Source of the DNA: Vreelandella sedimenti
GTDB taxonomy: Bacteria > Pseudomonadota > Gammaproteobacteria > Pseudomonadales > Halomonadaceae
Direction: 5' to 3'
Length of the DNA stretch: 64,000 bases
Assembly (NCBI RefSeq): GCF_013416325.1
Contig: NZ_JACCGK010000002.1
Location: forward strand, 186,001-250,000
Shown here: positions 14,572 through 24,450 of the stretch, piece after piece
How the letters are laid out: each line of letters opens with the position of its first letter
Numbering within the stretch: the first letter of the stretch is position 1
Notes under the pieces: model-generated
What the model was told of the DNA's origin: nothing
Seen by the model: only the letters and a program-made list of their open reading frames with translations
Databases searched by the model: none
Program-made: the position numbers and the translations under genes

Positions 14572-14890
14572 AGTGATCACTCCTTCGTGCCGGAACCCAG
14601 GAAGGTTCCGGTGGTTACCATCTCTTCCCACTCTGCTGTGCTAAAAACGCTGCAAAGCGAGAAGCCTTGGGGATGGTGCTCACCAGAAAGCCGTCTTAAG
14701 CTTAACCAACTGGCGGCCACACCATCTGCGCAGGCGCTTATAGGGCAATTAAGCCGCTCCTGGTAAGTACTTGCGTACCTATCAAGCGCGGCACCTGCGG
14801 TCTTTGACGATGCCCCGGCCAGTGATAGCCACCAAACGGGGGACCGCAAAGTTCTTGCTCGGTTCTTTCAAAAAACAACGATGACTCGCT
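14572..14890 (-). ncRNA. rplJ leader, probable L10 autoregulatory RNA
   Basis: This 319-bp region between rplA and rplJ has no gene. In gammaproteobacteria the equivalent leader binds L10-L7/L12 and represses translation. A clear stem (CCGGAACC at about 14604-14611 with GGTTCCGG at 14590-14597) lies just upstream of the rplJ ribosome-binding site and could mask it. Assignment rests on position and this hairpin; I did not confirm the kink-turn of the family model. Confidence 0.55.
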
Positions 14891-15583
14891 TTACGCGAAA
14901 GCAGAGTGATCGATTGTTAAACCCGGGCCCATGGTAGTGGACAGGGTCATTTTTTTGAAGTAAATGCCTTTAGACGCGCTCGGCTTGAGGCGCTTCAAGT
15001 CAGCAACCAGTGCTTCCAGGTTGCCGTTAATTGCTGCTACGTCAAAATCCACTTTACCCAGGGTAGTGTGGATAATGCCGTTTTTGTCGGTACGGAAACG
15101 CACCTGACCGGCTTTAGCATTCTTGACCGCTGTCGCCACATCAGGCGTTACGGTGCCAACTTTCGGGTTAGGCATCAGGCCACGCGGACCGAGAATCTGA
15201 CCCAGTTGACCCACAACGCGCATGGCATCTGGCGAGGCGATAACGACGTCAAAATCCATCACGCCTTTTTTCACTTGCTCGGCCAAGTCGTCCATACCTA
15301 CGATGTCGGCGCCGGCTTCTTTAGCGGCATCGGCATTAGCACCCTGGGTGAAGACTGCAACGCGTACGTCTTTACCGGTACCGTTAGGCATGACAGTAGC
15401 GCCACGCACAACCTGGTCGGATTTGCGTGGATCAACGCCCAGGTTGATGGCGACATCAACGGACTCTTTGAATTTAACAGTAGACAGCTCAGAGAGCAGC
15501 GCTACCGCTTCTTCAATAGAGTAGGCTTTAGTAGTGTCTACTTTTTCGCGAATGATTTTCGCACGCTTAGACAGTTTAGCCAT
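14891..15583 (-). CDS. rplA: 50S ribosomal protein L1
   Basis: L1 binds the mobile L1 stalk of 23S rRNA, helps release E-site tRNA, and represses rplKA translation in E. coli. The 230-residue product starts [16 protein letters not shown] and contains the conserved [14 protein letters not shown] segment and the terminal [11 protein letters not shown] region. It begins 2 bp after the rplK stop, so the two are translationally coupled. Confidence 0.98.
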   Translation of the reverse strand: MAKLSKRAKIIREKVDTTKAYSIEEAVALLSELSTVKFKESVDVAINLGVDPRKSDQVVRGATVMPNGTGKDVRVAVFTQGANADAAKEAGADIVGMDDLAEQVKKGVMDFDVVIASPDAMRVVGQLGQILGPRGLMPNPKVGTVTPDVATAVKNAKAGQVRFRTDKNGIIHTTLGKVDFDVAAINGNLEALVADLKRLKPSASKGIYFKKMTLSTTMGPGLTIDHSAFA

Positions 15584-15585
15584 GA

Positions 15586-16017
15586 TCAGAGACCCTCCAC
15601 GTTTAGGCCCATGCTGCGAGCGCTGCCAGCAATGGTGCGTACAGCGGCATCGAGATTCGCAGCCGTTAAATCAGGCTCTTTGGTCTTGGCGATCTCTTCA
15701 AGCTGTTCACGCGTTACGGTGCCGACCTTCTTCTTGTTCGGTTCACCAGAACCGGACTTGATGCCAGCGGCTTTTTTCAGCAGCACGGCAGCAGGCGGCG
15801 TCTTGGTGACGAACGTGAAGCTACGGTCAGAGTAGACGGTGATCACGACTGGCGTCGGCAAGCCCGGCTCAATTTCTTGAGTCGCGGCGTTGAACGCCTT
15901 ACAGAATTCCATGATGTTCACGCCATGCTGACCCAGCGCAGGGCCTACCGGCGGACTTGGATTGGCTTTACCTGCAGCAACCTGCAGTTTGATATAAGCC
16001 TGTACTTTCTTGGCCAT
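15586..16017 (-). CDS. rplK: 50S ribosomal protein L11
   Basis: L11 forms the GTPase-associated centre with 23S rRNA and is needed for RelA activation. The start was set at [16 protein letters not shown], giving 143 residues. The proline-rich switch [24 protein letters not shown], which contacts thiostrepton-type drugs, is intact. Upstream in-frame codons are not conserved. It lies 119 bp after nusG, in an A/G-rich spacer with short GTAAGTA-type repeats. Confidence 0.98.
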   Translation of the reverse strand: MAKKVQAYIKLQVAAGKANPSPPVGPALGQHGVNIMEFCKAFNAATQEIEPGLPTPVVITVYSDRSFTFVTKTPPAAVLLKKAAGIKSGSGEPNKKKVGTVTREQLEEIAKTKEPDLTAANLDAAVRTIAGSARSMGLNVEGL

Positions 16018-16136
16018 CTTTAACACTCCAGTTGGGTAATAGCGCCCGAAGGCTCCCCGGCACCAGTGAAACAGCTGAACCAGCCATTTCACACGAATTA
16101 AAACTTACCGCTTACTTACTATTCACTACTCACCCG

Positions 16137-16670
16137 TTACTCTTTCTCAACTTGAGAGAATTCTAACTCAACAGGTGTAGAGCGCCCGAAGATCAGCACG
16201 CTGACATGCAGACGACTCTTTTCATAATTCACTTCTTCGACAACACCGTTGAAATCGGCAAACGGCCCGTCAACAACACGCACTGATTGCCCCGGCTCAA
16301 ACATCGTTTTGGGCCGCGGCTTGTCAGTACCGTCTTTAACACGCAGCAAAATCGCGTCTGCTTCGCGCGAAGTAATTGGCGCTGGCTTCTCTTTTGTTCC
16401 ACCGATAAAGCCCATAACACGCGGCGTCTCGTTGACGAGGTGCCATGTCTCATCGGCCATTTCCATCTCGACTAGTACGTAGCCGGGATAAAATTTGCGC
16501 TCGCTCTTGCGACGCTTGCCGTCACGCATTTCGACGACTTCCTCGGTCGGCACCAGAATTTCGCCAAAGCGATCCTCCATACCATACATCTTCACACGCT
16601 CGATCAGCGAGCGCATGACATGCTTTTCAAAGCCAGAATAAGCGTGAACGACGTACCAACGTTTGGACAT
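16137..16670 (-). CDS. nusG: Transcription termination/antitermination protein NusG
   Basis: NusG links RNA polymerase to Rho and to ribosomes. The start [18 protein letters not shown] gives 177 residues. The N-terminal polymerase-binding domain includes [15 protein letters not shown] and [12 protein letters not shown], and a C-terminal KOW domain includes [16 protein letters not shown] and ends [10 protein letters not shown]. It begins 8 bp after secE, as in most bacteria. Confidence 0.98.
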   Translation of the reverse strand: MSKRWYVVHAYSGFEKHVMRSLIERVKMYGMEDRFGEILVPTEEVVEMRDGKRRKSERKFYPGYVLVEMEMADETWHLVNETPRVMGFIGGTKEKPAPITSREADAILLRVKDGTDKPRPKTMFEPGQSVRVVDGPFADFNGVVEEVNYEKSRLHVSVLIFGRSTPVELEFSQVEKE

Positions 16671-16678
16671 GAAAGCTC

Positions 16679-17062
16679 CTAACCAATGACGCCGGACATC
16701 GCCCAGCCAAGAAGAGTGTCGATCAACCACAGCATTAGCCCCACCACCAAAACGGCCACTAGCACAATGGCCGTGGTCTGAATGGTTTCGGCACGGGTCG
16801 GCCATACAACGCGCTGAATCTCTTTCTTGGCGCTTCTGGCAAGCTCTACTAAATCACGCCCCTTGGTAGTGGTTAGCGCGATCAAACCCGCAATCACACA
16901 CAACACCACTACGCCAAGCACGCGGTAGAGCAGGCCAATATCGGCGAAATAGGTATTACCAACAACAGCAACGACAAGCAGCGCTACGACCACCGCCCAC
17001 TTGAGCCCGTCATGGCGCGTCTGTTGCACCTCGGCGCCATGTTTTACAGAACCAGGCTTCAT
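16679..17062 (-). CDS. secE: Protein translocase subunit SecE
   Basis: SecE clamps the SecY channel. The 127-residue product is the longer gammaproteobacterial form with three membrane segments (about residues 21-40, 46-65 and 92-115). The conserved cytoplasmic helix [17 protein letters not shown] precedes the last one. It follows tRNA-Trp by 73 bp and shares its promoter and the transcript with nusG. Confidence 0.97.
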   Translation of the reverse strand: MKPGSVKHGAEVQQTRHDGLKWAVVVALLVVAVVGNTYFADIGLLYRVLGVVVLCVIAGLIALTTTKGRDLVELARSAKKEIQRVVWPTRAETIQTTAIVLVAVLVVGLMLWLIDTLLGWAMSGVIG

Positions 17063-17135
17063 AAAAACGAGACTCCTCAGGGTGCGGCGAACGATAAAAG
17101 AATTTTGGAAAAAGACATACCAACCTGGGGAAGGC

Positions 17136-17211
<76 letters not shown>

Positions 17212-17220
17212 GTATCGTCG

Positions 17221-17290
17221 TACTGACTTTCTATTTTTACTTTCTAGACCTTCTAGCGTCTATCTACTTTTTGCTTCTTACTTCTGTTAA
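17221..17290 (-). repeat. Degenerate short repeats in tRNA-Trp leader
   Basis: On the minus strand, TAGAAGGTC, TAGAAAGTA and TAGAAAGTC recur at 9-13-bp steps in an A/G-rich stretch between the tRNA-Trp promoter and the tRNA. The copies are imperfect and the call is weak. Confidence 0.35.
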
Positions 17291-17328
17291 TAAGCGTCTT
17301 TTCGACCGCCTATACAACAGCGGGCGCC

Positions 17329-17357
17329 ATGGTAGCGGAGAATCCCACACCTGACAA
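17329..17357 (-). promoter_or_regulatory. Promoter of tRNA-Trp-secE-nusG
   Basis: On the minus strand TTGTCA (17352-17357) and TACCAT (17329-17334) are 17 bp apart, downstream of the tRNA-Thr terminator and upstream of tRNA-Trp. This is the only good sigma-70 match between the two tRNA units. Confidence 0.55.
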
Positions 17358-17406
17358 CCCCTTCTTTACGCTCAAGCGTCACAAAAACCCACCCAAACGC
17401 AGAGAC

Positions 17407-17430
17407 AAAAAAAGCGAGCTTCGCTCGCTT
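17407..17430 (-). terminator. Terminator of the Tyr-Gly-Thr tRNA operon
   Basis: A 7-bp stem (AAGCGAG with CTCGCTT) with a 5-base loop is followed by a T7 run on the minus strand, 12 bp after the end of tRNA-Thr. It separates the three-tRNA transcript from tRNA-Trp-secE. Confidence 0.8.
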
Positions 17431-17441
17431 GATCTGCAATA

Positions 17442-17517
17442 TGGAGCTCATGGACGGAATTGAACCGTCGACCTCACCCTTACCAAGGGTGTGCTCTACC
17501 CCTGAGCTACATGAGCC
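17442..17517 (-). tRNA. tRNA-Thr (anticodon GGT)
   Basis: A complete 76-nt cloverleaf with encoded CCA. The anticodon loop TTGGTAA lies between CACCC and GGGTG, giving GGT. The acceptor stem GGCTCAT pairs with ATGAGCT with one wobble pair. It is the third tRNA of the Tyr-Gly-Thr cluster; in many gammaproteobacteria a second tuf gene follows it, but not here. Confidence 0.97.
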
Positions 17518-17529
17518 AAACACATCAAC

Positions 17530-17603
<74 letters not shown>

Positions 17604-17709
17604 CGAACTTGCCTATAGAATGACAATCCGCTGCACGAGAAACAGTAGCTAACGCCCGCTTACCGGCTTTTCATTCCCAAACACTGAACAGTTCAGCGCC
17701 TGATAAACT

Positions 17710-17793
<84 letters not shown>

Positions 17794-17807
17794 AACTGTG
17801 GCGGCAC

Positions 17808-17835
17808 ATTATGCCAGCCTCCAAAACAGTGTCAA
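17808..17835 (-). promoter_or_regulatory. Promoter of the tRNA-Tyr-Gly-Thr operon
   Basis: On the minus strand a perfect TTGACA -35 (17830-17835) and CATAAT -10 (17808-17813) are 16 bp apart, followed by a G/C-rich discriminator (GTGCCGCC) typical of stringently controlled stable-RNA promoters. The start point would be just upstream of tRNA-Tyr. Confidence 0.8.
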
Positions 17836-17913
17836 GCTAGATATTTACTTAATTTATCGTAGCTTGGCGATGCCAGCGCATCTTCTGCCTGCCTTGGAAC
17901 GCGCTGCATTCTG

Positions 17914-18753
17914 TCAAAGCAGCATGGAGAATGCAAGTGCCGCGCGAATCTTTTCTAGCGCTACCGGCTCAGGCACCCGCGGCGCACCCGACATTTTGCC
18001 CGCACGCTCGGCGAAGGTCATCGGAAAGCACGCCTCTAAGCCGCCATAAACCATATCCGGCCACACTGCATGAGGCACCTGCACTCCCCGTGAGACAACG
18101 CGCGCATCGCCCCCCGTCAACAGCATTGGCAGCGCCACACCCTCTTGATCGCACACTTCGCTATAAATGCGGTTAATGGCACTGACGGCGGCCATATAAA
18201 TACCGTGATTAACCGCATCAACGGTGCGTCGTCCTGGCTCCAGCAACTCATCGGCCTCACTTTCAGGGTCGATGGCCACATTGCGAGTACCAAGCTTCAG
18301 GCTCTCTTTCATCAGGCGAAGACCGGGGATAATAAAGCCGCCCAGGTGCTGGCCGCCTGGCAGCACAAAATCGATAGTAATCGCGCTGCCACAATCCACC
18401 GCACAGCAACCGCCTGCTAGCTGATAGCCCGCCAGCGCCCCCATCCAACGATCGACGCCTAAACGCCCCGGCTCTTCGTAGCCATTAACCACGCCTAGCG
18501 CCTCATGGGTTGAGTGCGCCACGTGCACATGACGCACTCGGCGGCGCAGCAAGGCGACCGTCTCTTCCAGCACAGCGGCCCTGGCAACGCTTGATATACG
18601 CACCGCCTCGACCACATCCAGGTCGGGAATATCAGCCCCTGGGCGCCACTCCTCCCGGGTCCACACAGCCCCGCGGGAACGTATCTCGCTACTCTCGGCA
18701 TCCTTGAGCCGCCATTTAGACAGCGTGTTGCCGATATCAAGATCCAGAATCAT
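17914..18753 (-). CDS. coaX: Type III pantothenate kinase
   Basis: CoaX phosphorylates pantothenate, the first step of coenzyme A synthesis. The 279-residue product has the ASKHA-fold signatures of the family: MILDLDIGNTLSKWRL at the N-terminus, GVDRWMGALAGY near 118, CAVDCGSAITIDFVL near 137-151, and the LLTGGDARVV segment. Type III enzymes are not feedback-inhibited by CoA and need a monovalent cation. The start overlaps the birA stop by 4 bp, so the two are coupled; birA-coaX is a conserved pair in gammaproteobacteria. Confidence 0.95.
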   Translation of the reverse strand: MILDLDIGNTLSKWRLKDAESSEIRSRGAVWTREEWRPGADIPDLDVVEAVRISSVARAAVLEETVALLRRRVRHVHVAHSTHEALGVVNGYEEPGRLGVDRWMGALAGYQLAGGCCAVDCGSAITIDFVLPGGQHLGGFIIPGLRLMKESLKLGTRNVAIDPESEADELLEPGRRTVDAVNHGIYMAAVSAINRIYSEVCDQEGVALPMLLTGGDARVVSRGVQVPHAVWPDMVYGGLEACFPMTFAERAGKMSGAPRVPEPVALEKIRAALAFSMLL

Positions 18754-19745
18754 AAACGCCTGCGCACGCTGATCTCACCGCCGGCTAGGCGTCGCGAGTG
18801 ACCATTTTCGGCAACCCAGAGGTTACCACTCTCATCCACTTCTCCGGCGATAGCATCGCTGGTCTGCTGCCCTTGAATCACTCTAATCGGCAGCCCCGCA
18901 TAGGCGTGACGTTGATTCCACGCATCCCGCCAGGCGGCAAAGCCATGTTGTTCAAAGTCAGCCAGCATCGCCAGCAGGCCCGACACTACGTCTGAGGCCA
19001 GCTGATTACGCGAGATATCCGGCAGTCGCTCGAAAAGCGCCGCAACCGGCTGGTCGATCGCTGCCCGCTGGGCAGCGGGCAGCCAAAGATTCATGCCCAT
19101 ACCAATGACGACTTCGCAGGGGCCTGCGGCATCCCCGGTCACTTCGATAAGAATACCGGCCAGCTTGCCTAACTCGTCGCCTGGGCCATCCCCCTGCTCG
19201 GAGAGCAGGATATCGTTAGGCCACTTAAGCTTCGGCACCACGTCATGCTGCTCAAGCACTTGGGCAACGACGACGCCTACCGCCAAGCTCAAGCCCTCCA
19301 GCACCGCAATACCCGACTCAAAGCGCCAGCCCAGCGATAGCATTAGGCTCTGCCCCCAGGGCGTCGACCAGACACGACCACGGCGCCCACGCCCCGCCGT
19401 TTGCAGCTCAACCAGGCACACTTCGCCATGCCCAGCGCCCTGCTCAAAGCGTTGGCGCAGATACTCATTGCTGGAGGGTAACTGATCCTCAACAAACAGA
19501 CGTGCAAGGTGGTGGCGCGCCTGTGCGGGCAGACGCTCCACGATTTTGGCGCCCTCCAAGGGCTCCAGGCGCTGCGCGAGCTGGTAGCCACGGCCCTTCA
19601 CCGCCACTACCTCCACCCCTAGTGCTTCCAGTTTTTTTAACTGTTTCCACACCGCCGCACGAGAAATACCCAGCGTTTCACCCAGTTGCTCGCCAGAGTG
19701 AACCTCGCCATCGCTTAACAAACGCATCAGGTTGCCGATGGTCAT
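18750..19745 (-). CDS. birA: Biotin-protein ligase / biotin operon repressor BirA
   Basis: BirA makes biotinyl-AMP and transfers biotin to carboxylase carrier proteins. The 331-residue bifunctional form has an N-terminal winged helix (residues 1-60, with GEQLGETLGISRAAVWKQLKKLE) that can bind DNA. The ligase domain has the GRGRRGRVWSTPWGQSL adenylate loop near residues 118-134 and KWPNDILL near 178. A small C-terminal SH3-like domain ends the protein. The helix-turn-helix suggests it also represses biotin genes, which are not in this window. It is divergent from typA. Confidence 0.95.
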   Translation of the reverse strand: MTIGNLMRLLSDGEVHSGEQLGETLGISRAAVWKQLKKLEALGVEVVAVKGRGYQLAQRLEPLEGAKIVERLPAQARHHLARLFVEDQLPSSNEYLRQRFEQGAGHGEVCLVELQTAGRGRRGRVWSTPWGQSLMLSLGWRFESGIAVLEGLSLAVGVVVAQVLEQHDVVPKLKWPNDILLSEQGDGPGDELGKLAGILIEVTGDAAGPCEVVIGMGMNLWLPAAQRAAIDQPVAALFERLPDISRNQLASDVVSGLLAMLADFEQHGFAAWRDAWNQRHAYAGLPIRVIQGQQTSDAIAGEVDESGNLWVAENGHSRRLAGGEISVRRRL

Positions 19746-19975
19746 GCTCCTGCCCCAGTGGGAAAAGCGCTAGTCTAGCGGATGGAGGTTCATGGCGAAA
19801 ACATTCCTAGACCAAGGTTGATATGAGAGGCAGTAATATCAGCGAAGCCTTCGACATGGTAGAATGGCTATTGGACGCAAGCCCTGAGCCAAGATGGTCG
19901 GCAAATTGCCAGCCCTTGCGACCCGCATTTTCCGACCCGTGGACGAACGGGTGTTCACAAGAGTTCTCTCTCAGC

Positions 19976-21826
19976 ATGCAAAACCAGCAAAACTCCAGCG
20001 CGGTTAATAACCTGCGCAACGTCGCGATCATAGCCCACGTTGACCATGGTAAAACCACACTGGTCGACAAACTCCTGAGCCAGTCCGGCACCCTTGACCG
20101 TAAAGCAGAAGGTCAAGAGCGCATCATGGACTCAAACGATCAGGAAAAAGAGCGTGGTATTACCATTTTGGCCAAGAATACGGCCATTCAATGGCAAGAC
20201 AGCCAAGGTAACGGCTACCACATCAACATCGTGGATACGCCTGGGCACGCCGATTTCGGCGGCGAGGTTGAGCGCGTCATGTCAATGGTCGATTCGGTGC
20301 TGCTGCTAGTAGACGCCGTTGATGGCCCGATGCCGCAAACCCGCTTTGTGACCCAAAAAGCCTTCGCCCAAGGCTTGAGGCCGATCGTGGTGGTCAACAA
20401 AATTGACCGTCCCGGCGCTCGCCCTGATTGGGTTATCGACCAGATTTTTGATCTGTTCGATAACCTCGGTGCTTCTGACGAACAGCTCGATTTCCCGATC
20501 ATCTACTGCTCTGCCCTAAATGGCATTGCCGGTATGGATCCTGAAGAGCTGGCGGACAACATGGATCCCATGTTCCAGGCCATCGTCGATATCGTCGAGC
20601 CGCCGAAGGTTGAGCTTGACGGCCCCTTCCAGATGCAGATCTCTGCGCTGGATTACAACAGCTACGTAGGCGTTATCGGCCTGGGTCGCATCAAGCGTGG
20701 CGCGGTGAAACCGAACCAGCAGGTGTCGATCATCGGCGTTGATGGCAATGTGCGTAAAGGCAAAATCGGTCAGGTAATGACCCATATGGGCCTTGAGCGC
20801 GTGCAGACCAACGAAGCCACCGCGGGCGACATCGTCTGTGTTACCGGCATCGACGATCTGTCGATTTCGGATACGCTGTGCGATCCGGCCAAGGTCGAGG
20901 CACTGCCGCCACTGTCCGTCGACGAACCGACCGTTTCAATGACCTTCCAGGTCAACGACTCACCGTTCGCCGGTAAAGACGGTAAGTTTGTGACCAGCCG
21001 CAACATCAAGGATCGCCTTGATCAAGAGCTGATTCACAACGTGGCACTGCGCGTTGAACAGGGTGAAACCCCTGAGAAGTTCAAGGTTTCTGGCCGTGGC
21101 GAGCTGCACCTCTCGGTGCTGATCGAAACCATGCGTCGTGAAGGCTTTGAGCTGGCCGTAGGCCGCCCTGAAGTCATCATCAAAGAGATCGACGGTGAGA
21201 AGCAGGAGCCCTACGAAGAGGTCATCATCGACTGTGAAGAGCAGCACCAAGGCTCTATCATGGAAGAGCTGGGCTACCGTAAAGGCGAGATGACCAACAT
21301 GCTGCCGGACGGAAAAGGACGGGTTCGCCTGGACTTCATCATTCCTGCCCGTGGCTTGATCGGTTTCCGTGGCCAGTTTCTGACCCTGACCTCAGGCACC
21401 GGCATCCTGACCAGCCGCTTTGATCACTACGGCCCGCTGAAGCCTGAAGCCTCTATCGAGCGTCGTAACGGCGTGCTGGTTTCGATGGTCGACGGTAAAG
21501 CCCTTGCCTATGCGCTGTATGCGCTGCAAGAGCGCGGCAAGCTGATTATCGATCACGCCACGGAAGTTTACGAAGGCATGCTGATCGGTATCAACAACCG
21601 CGCTAACGACATGGTGGTTAACCCCACCAAAGGCAAGAAGCTCGACAACATGCGCTCCACCGGTAACGATGAAAACATCGTCTTAACCCCGCCGGTTAAG
21701 TTCTCCCTGGAGCAGGCCATCGAGTTCCTCGACTCTGACGAGCTCGTCGAAGTCACGCCGGCGCACATCCGCCTGCGTAAAAAGCTGTTGAAAGAGACCG
21801 AGCGTAAGCGTTACAGCAAGAAGTAA
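19976..21826 (+). CDS. typA: Ribosome-associated GTPase TypA/BipA
   Basis: TypA/BipA is an EF-G-like GTPase that binds ribosomes and is needed for growth in the cold and under stress. The start was set at [20 protein letters not shown], giving 616 residues, close to the family norm; the in-frame extension upstream is not EF-G-like. G1 AHVDHGKTT, the switch segment [19 protein letters not shown] and [11 protein letters not shown] are all intact. The C-terminal part has the BipA-specific domain after [11 protein letters not shown]. It is monocistronic, with a strong terminator 22 bp downstream. Confidence 0.97.
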   Translation: MQNQQNSSAVNNLRNVAIIAHVDHGKTTLVDKLLSQSGTLDRKAEGQERIMDSNDQEKERGITILAKNTAIQWQDSQGNGYHINIVDTPGHADFGGEVERVMSMVDSVLLLVDAVDGPMPQTRFVTQKAFAQGLRPIVVVNKIDRPGARPDWVIDQIFDLFDNLGASDEQLDFPIIYCSALNGIAGMDPEELADNMDPMFQAIVDIVEPPKVELDGPFQMQISALDYNSYVGVIGLGRIKRGAVKPNQQVSIIGVDGNVRKGKIGQVMTHMGLERVQTNEATAGDIVCVTGIDDLSISDTLCDPAKVEALPPLSVDEPTVSMTFQVNDSPFAGKDGKFVTSRNIKDRLDQELIHNVALRVEQGETPEKFKVSGRGELHLSVLIETMRREGFELAVGRPEVIIKEIDGEKQEPYEEVIIDCEEQHQGSIMEELGYRKGEMTNMLPDGKGRVRLDFIIPARGLIGFRGQFLTLTSGTGILTSRFDHYGPLKPEASIERRNGVLVSMVDGKALAYALYALQERGKLIIDHATEVYEGMLIGINNRANDMVVNPTKGKKLDNMRSTGNDENIVLTPPVKFSLEQAIEFLDSDELVEVTPAHIRLRKKLLKETERKRYSKK

Positions 21827-21848
21827 TCCGCTCTAAGCAGTCAGTACC

Positions 21849-21875
21849 CAAAAACCCGCGAAAGCGGGTTTTTTT
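21849..21875 (+). terminator. Terminator of typA
   Basis: AAAAACCCGC-GAAA-GCGGGTTTTTTT forms a compact hairpin with a GAAA tetraloop and a T-run directly after typA. Confidence 0.9.
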
Positions 21876-22110
21876 ATGCCCTCGACCTTCTGCGCTAACA
21901 TCAGCTCCCAGCGTTCACCCCTTTGCCAATATCTTTGCCAAGATAGCTCCCTAAACGCAGCCTAAACGCTAATACGCTGGAAAGGCGGCGCGTTCTATCG
22001 CACAGTAACGCTAAATTCAGCGCGTCCCAGGAACGCTGACATCGCTACATTCATACAGGTGTTTGGATACTTACCCCCATCCTGACGCCCAAACACGGAC
22101 ACTCTTACCC

Positions 22111-23556
22111 ATGAGCGGTCATAACGTCTGGACGCATAAAGGCACTTTTCTTCTCGCCGCCGTTGGTTCCGCCGTCGGCTTGGGCAATCTATGGCGCTTC
22201 CCCTACCTCACCGGTGAAAACGGTGGCGGTGCCTTTATATTGGTTTACGCACTGACGATCTTCGCCGTTGGCATACCGATTCTGATTGCTGAGATTATGC
22301 TGGGTCGCACCAGCCGCCAGAGCCCGATTATGGGCATGCGGCATCTGGCCAAAACCCACGGCACTTCACGTGCCTGGGAAACGATCGGCTGGCTGGGCGC
22401 TGCCTCGGCGTTTTTGATTTTAAGCTTCTATTCGGTGATTGCCGGCTGGGCGATTCACTACACTTGGCTGATGCTGACCGGTTCGCTGGTGGGGGCGGAT
22501 GCGCAAACCATTAGCACTGGCTTTGACGCACTACTGGCCGCCCCTGGCCTAATGACCCTCTATCACACCCTTTTCATTGCCGCGTCCGCGCTGATTGTCG
22601 GCATGGGGATTCATAAAGGCATCGAATCAGGCCTGCGCATTATGATGCCCGCGCTGTTTGTGATTCTGTTGGTGGTGCTGGCCTACGGCGTAGTGAATGG
22701 CGATATAGGCGCCGCAGCCACTTTCCTGTTTACCTTTAATATCGCCGACCTCAGCCTTGAAGGCTGGCTGCAGGCCATGGGCCAATCATTCTTCACCCTT
22801 AGCCTGGGGATGGGGGCGATTATGGCTTACGGCGCCTATATGCCCAGTGATGTATCACTGACCCGCACCGCCTTTGCTGTCGCCATCGTCGATACCGCTG
22901 TGGCGATGGTGGCGGGCCTGGCCATTTTTGCCCTGGTGTTTGGCGCCGGGTTAGAAACCGGGCAAGGCCCTGGGTTGATGTTTGTTACCCTTCCGCTGGC
23001 GTTTGCCGAGATGCCGTTTGGCGCTTTGGTCGGCGGTGTGTTCTTTATCCTGGTGCTCGGCGCCGCTATCAGCTCCTCTATTTCGCTGATCGAGCCCGTC
23101 GCGGCGTTCCTAGTGGAGCGCTTTGACATGACCCGCCCCCAGGCTGTCGCGATTATGGTTATCGCCGCCTGGGCAATGGGCCTGTTGACCGTGGTTAGCT
23201 TCAACATTTGGGCCGAGGGAACGATATTCCATAGCCTGTTTGGGCGCAGTGCATTTGAGTTTATCGAGCTACTCACCAATATCTTTATGCCGGTGGGCGG
23301 TCTGCTGATAGCCCTATTCGCCGGTTGGGCGCTAACCCAGAGCGAAGTGATGAAGGAACTGGGCAGCAGCATCACTTGGTTTAAATTCTGGCGATTTCTG
23401 GTGCGCTTTGTGGCCCCCGCCGCCGTAGCCTTTGTGTTTCTACGCACCATTCCTCAGGTGGATGGCTATCTTATCCCCACTCTTGGCGCAGTGCTCATTA
23501 TTGGTGCCTTTGCAGCCAGCCAGCGGTGGCTAAAAAAACCACGACAAACAACTTAA
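22111..23556 (+). CDS. Sodium-dependent transporter, neurotransmitter:sodium symporter (SNF) family
   Basis: Members of this family import amino acids or related osmolytes with Na+. The ATG at 22111 gives 481 residues; a TTG 48 bp upstream is possible but would add a polar tail. The first helix has the family signature (AVGSAVGLGNLWRFPYLTGENGGGAF, about residues 15-40) that forms the Na+ and substrate sites. About 11-12 membrane segments are visible. Bacterial members such as LeuT carry leucine or alanine; the substrate here is not predictable. It lies 49 bp upstream of an ABC importer operon, so the pair may be co-transcribed. Confidence 0.85.
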   Translation: MSGHNVWTHKGTFLLAAVGSAVGLGNLWRFPYLTGENGGGAFILVYALTIFAVGIPILIAEIMLGRTSRQSPIMGMRHLAKTHGTSRAWETIGWLGAASAFLILSFYSVIAGWAIHYTWLMLTGSLVGADAQTISTGFDALLAAPGLMTLYHTLFIAASALIVGMGIHKGIESGLRIMMPALFVILLVVLAYGVVNGDIGAAATFLFTFNIADLSLEGWLQAMGQSFFTLSLGMGAIMAYGAYMPSDVSLTRTAFAVAIVDTAVAMVAGLAIFALVFGAGLETGQGPGLMFVTLPLAFAEMPFGALVGGVFFILVLGAAISSSISLIEPVAAFLVERFDMTRPQAVAIMVIAAWAMGLLTVVSFNIWAEGTIFHSLFGRSAFEFIELLTNIFMPVGGLLIALFAGWALTQSEVMKELGSSITWFKFWRFLVRFVAPAAVAFVFLRTIPQVDGYLIPTLGAVLIIGAFAASQRWLKKPRQTT

Positions 23557-23605
23557 TAACTGTGTGCAGGCGGCTTATTAGCCGCCTGTATCGCGTGGAG
23601 ACACC

Positions 23606-24376
23606 ATGACACCTCTTATTGATGTACAGCGAGTCAACAAAGCGTTCGGCGGCCTCCAGGTGATTAATGACTGCTCCATTCAAGTGGAGAAGGGCTCCAT
23701 TACCGGGATGATTGGCCCCAACGGCGCGGGTAAATCAACCCTGTTTAATCTCATTGCTGGCGCCCTGACGCCTGACAGCGGCCATGTGCTGCTTGATGGA
23801 GAAGACATTACCTCGCTCAGCGCCGACCAGCGCTTTCATCGCGGCTTATTGCGCACCTTTCAGATCGCTCACGAGTTCAGCCAGATGAGCGCGCTGGAAA
23901 ATCTCATGATGGTACCGCCCAAGCAAGCCGGTGAAGACCTTTTCAGTGCCTGGCTAAAGCCCGGCAAGGTGCAGCGGGAAGAGGCGGAGGTGCGCCGCCG
24001 CGCCCTGGAAGTCATTGACTTTGTTGGCCTGCACCATGTGCGCAACGAGCTGGCGGGTAATTTGTCCGGAGGGCAAAAGAAACTGCTGGAGCTTGGCCGC
24101 ACCATGATGACCAACGCCAAGGTAGTGCTACTTGATGAGATCGCCGCCGGGGTAAACCGCACCCTGCTGGGTGATTTGATCGGCAATATTGAGCGGCTCA
24201 ACCGAGAAATGGGTTACACCTTCCTGGTCATTGAGCACGATATGGAGATGATTGCCCGCCTTTGCGACCCGGTTATCGTGCTGGCTCAGGGCAGCGTGAT
24301 GGTGGAGGGGCATATCAACGACATCCAGAATAACCCTGAGGTCATTGAGGCCTACTTCGGTACAGATGCCGCTTAA
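23606..24376 (+). CDS. Branched-chain amino-acid type ABC transporter ATPase (LivG-like)
   Basis: One of two ATPases of a hydrophobic amino-acid or amide uptake system. The 256-residue product has Walker A GPNGAGKST near residues 35-43, the LivG-type long insert with FQIAHEFSQMSALENLMM, the signature LSGGQKKLLELG near 155 and an H-loop in FLVIEHDMEM. The Walker B end reads LLDEIAAGVN, where most family members have a Pro after Asp-Glu. ATP hydrolysis residues are intact. It is followed by the LivF-like gene and two permeases. Confidence 0.88.
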   Translation: MTPLIDVQRVNKAFGGLQVINDCSIQVEKGSITGMIGPNGAGKSTLFNLIAGALTPDSGHVLLDGEDITSLSADQRFHRGLLRTFQIAHEFSQMSALENLMMVPPKQAGEDLFSAWLKPGKVQREEAEVRRRALEVIDFVGLHHVRNELAGNLSGGQKKLLELGRTMMTNAKVVLLDEIAAGVNRTLLGDLIGNIERLNREMGYTFLVIEHDMEMIARLCDPVIVLAQGSVMVEGHINDIQNNPEVIEAYFGTDAA

Positions 24377-24450
24377 GCGTAACGCTTTCTCCCATTAGCC
24401 AATTAATATAATGATGTCGCTGCCAAGCGACCTTGCTGGAATACTTTCAT

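Noticed and set aside
19823..19975. N-terminal extension of typA
   Set aside because: The 51 extra in-frame codons are not similar to the family; the conserved start is the ATG at 19976.
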